From: CAZBUK01 sp964495085
GTDB lineage: Bacteria > Bacteroidota > Ignavibacteria > T3Sed10-11
Direction: 5' to 3'
Assembly: GCA_964495085.1 (NCBI GenBank)
Contig: CAZBUK010000056.1
Span: 1-24,863 of the forward strand
Length of the DNA: 24,863 nt
The notes under the pieces are model-generated. The model did not search any database and was not told the origin of the DNA. It saw only the letters and a list, made by a program, of their open reading frames with translations. A program made the position numbers and the translations under genes. Shown one piece after another: positions 24,166 through 24,863 of the stretch; positions within the stretch are counted from its first letter, which is position 1; each line of letters starts with the position of its first letter.

Positions 24166-24863
24166 ATGCCGAAGATCGATCTGAAGAAATTTGAAAAAAA
24201 GATTATCGAGCGGACAATCCGTCCGGATGATTTCGACGCCATCATCGAACTGCAGATGAAGTGCTTCCCCGGTATGAAGCCGTGGAGCAAAGAACAGCTA
24301 TTGTCCCATCATCGTATATTTCCCGAAGGACAGATATGCGTGGAGTTCAGTGGGAAGATCATCGCGTCGTGTGCGGGTCTGATTGTCGATTTCGATGACT
24401 ATACGGACCAACATACGTGGGTGGAGATCACTGATAACGGATTCATCACCAACCACGATCCCGAAGGATATAATCTGTACGGTATGGAAATTATGGTCCA
24501 TCCCGATTACCGGAGAATGAAGATAGGCCAGCGGTTATATGAAGCGCGGAAGGAACTCGCACGGGAGCTGAACCTGAAGAGTATTATCATCGGAGGCCGG
24601 ATCCCAAATTATCATAAGTACGCGGAGAAGATGACTCCCCGGCAGTACATCGAGGAGGTAATTCATGGAAACATCCACGATACGGTCCTGACATTTCAGT
24701 TGAAGAACGGCTTCAGCGTTATCCGCGTACTTACCAACTATCTGCCCGGCGACAAGGAATCCAGAACCTATGCGACGCTGGCGGAGTGGAGCAATGTTGA
24801 GTATGAGCCGAAAACCCGGAGGCATTTTAAAACATCGTTCCCCGTCCGTCTCTGTGTGATTCA
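24166..24863 (+). CDS. GNAT acetyltransferase, N-terminal part of a probable GNAT-nitrilase fusion (cut by window end)
   Basis: The frame is open for 232 codons to the window end. Residues about 12-185 form a GNAT domain with MEIMVHPDYRRMKIGQRLYEAR as the acetyl-CoA-binding motif (around 107-128), preceded by KIIASCAGLIVDFDDYT. The stretch TYATLAEWSNVEYEPK and then RRHFKTSFPVRLCVI at the end matches the joint seen in two-domain proteins such as Bacillus YhcX, where a carbon-nitrogen hydrolase domain follows. That continuation is inferred, not seen. AGGAGGAGCGA precedes the ATG. Substrates of this family are poorly defined. Confidence 0.85.
   Translation, partial: MPKIDLKKFEKKIIERTIRPDDFDAIIELQMKCFPGMKPWSKEQLLSHHRIFPEGQICVEFSGKIIASCAGLIVDFDDYTDQHTWVEITDNGFITNHDPEGYNLYGMEIMVHPDYRRMKIGQRLYEARKELARELNLKSIIIGGRIPNYHKYAEKMTPRQYIEEVIHGNIHDTVLTFQLKNGFSVIRVLTNYLPGDKESRTYATLAEWSNVEYEPKTRRHFKTSFPVRLCVI

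Noticed and set aside
1..24863. CRISPR arrays, insertion sequences, phage or integration sites
   Set aside because: No regularly spaced repeats, transposase or integrase motifs were seen, and tRNA-Ser has no visible partial copy or integrase nearby.

Overview
This window reads as ordinary bacterial chromosome, moderately GC-rich, with short AT-rich promoter islands near 8130-8200 and 17690-17800. The gene order rplM-rpsI-rpsB-tsf-pyrH-frr, a short (200 aa) EF-Ts, PspC-type membrane proteins and a Pit-type phosphate transporter with its DUF47 partner would fit a Gram-negative lineage of the Bacteroidota/Chlorobi/Ignavibacteria-like (FCB) assemblage. That placement is inference and was not tested by phylogeny. 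No phage, transposase, integrase or CRISPR array is visible.

Region 1 (1-8128, + strand) is a dense locus for 2-oxoacid dehydrogenase complexes. It holds the tail of an E1-beta gene, then a branched-chain-type E1-alpha, E1-beta and E2, then lipoyl synthase (lipA), then a pyruvate-type E1-alpha, E1-beta and E2. The E2 proteins need lipoylation and LipA makes the lipoyl group, so substrate decarboxylation, acyl transfer and cofactor assembly are encoded together. No E3 (dihydrolipoyl dehydrogenase) gene is in view.

Region 2 (8129-12103, + strand) is a translation operon: promoter, rplM, rpsI, hairpin, rpsB, tsf, a near-ideal terminator hairpin, pyrH, frr and a final terminator.

Region 3 (12104-17459) has two small membrane-protein genes on the + strand (a PspC-DUF5668-like-PspC protein and a LiaF-like protein). 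They converge on polA, which lies on the - strand just downstream of an MFS transporter gene.

Region 4 (17460-20931, + strand) starts with a 414-bp non-coding stretch. That stretch carries a promoter candidate overlapped by a perfect 10-bp inverted repeat. It is followed by a FemAB/GNAT-like acyltransferase, a GT4-type glycosyltransferase and an EamA transporter, which together suggest a small envelope or polysaccharide module.

Region 5 (20932-24863, + strand) holds a DUF47 (PhoU-like) protein with a PiT phosphate transporter, an unrecognised protein with a very acidic middle, tRNA-Ser(UGA), and the N-terminal part of a GNAT protein that probably continues into a nitrilase domain beyond the window.

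I see no clearly undescribed system. The best leads are the stacked dehydrogenase locus with its spare E1-beta, the unusual ThDP-motif residues in the pyruvate-type E1-alpha, the operator-like repeat near 17737, the terminator between tsf and pyrH, and the acidic orphan protein.
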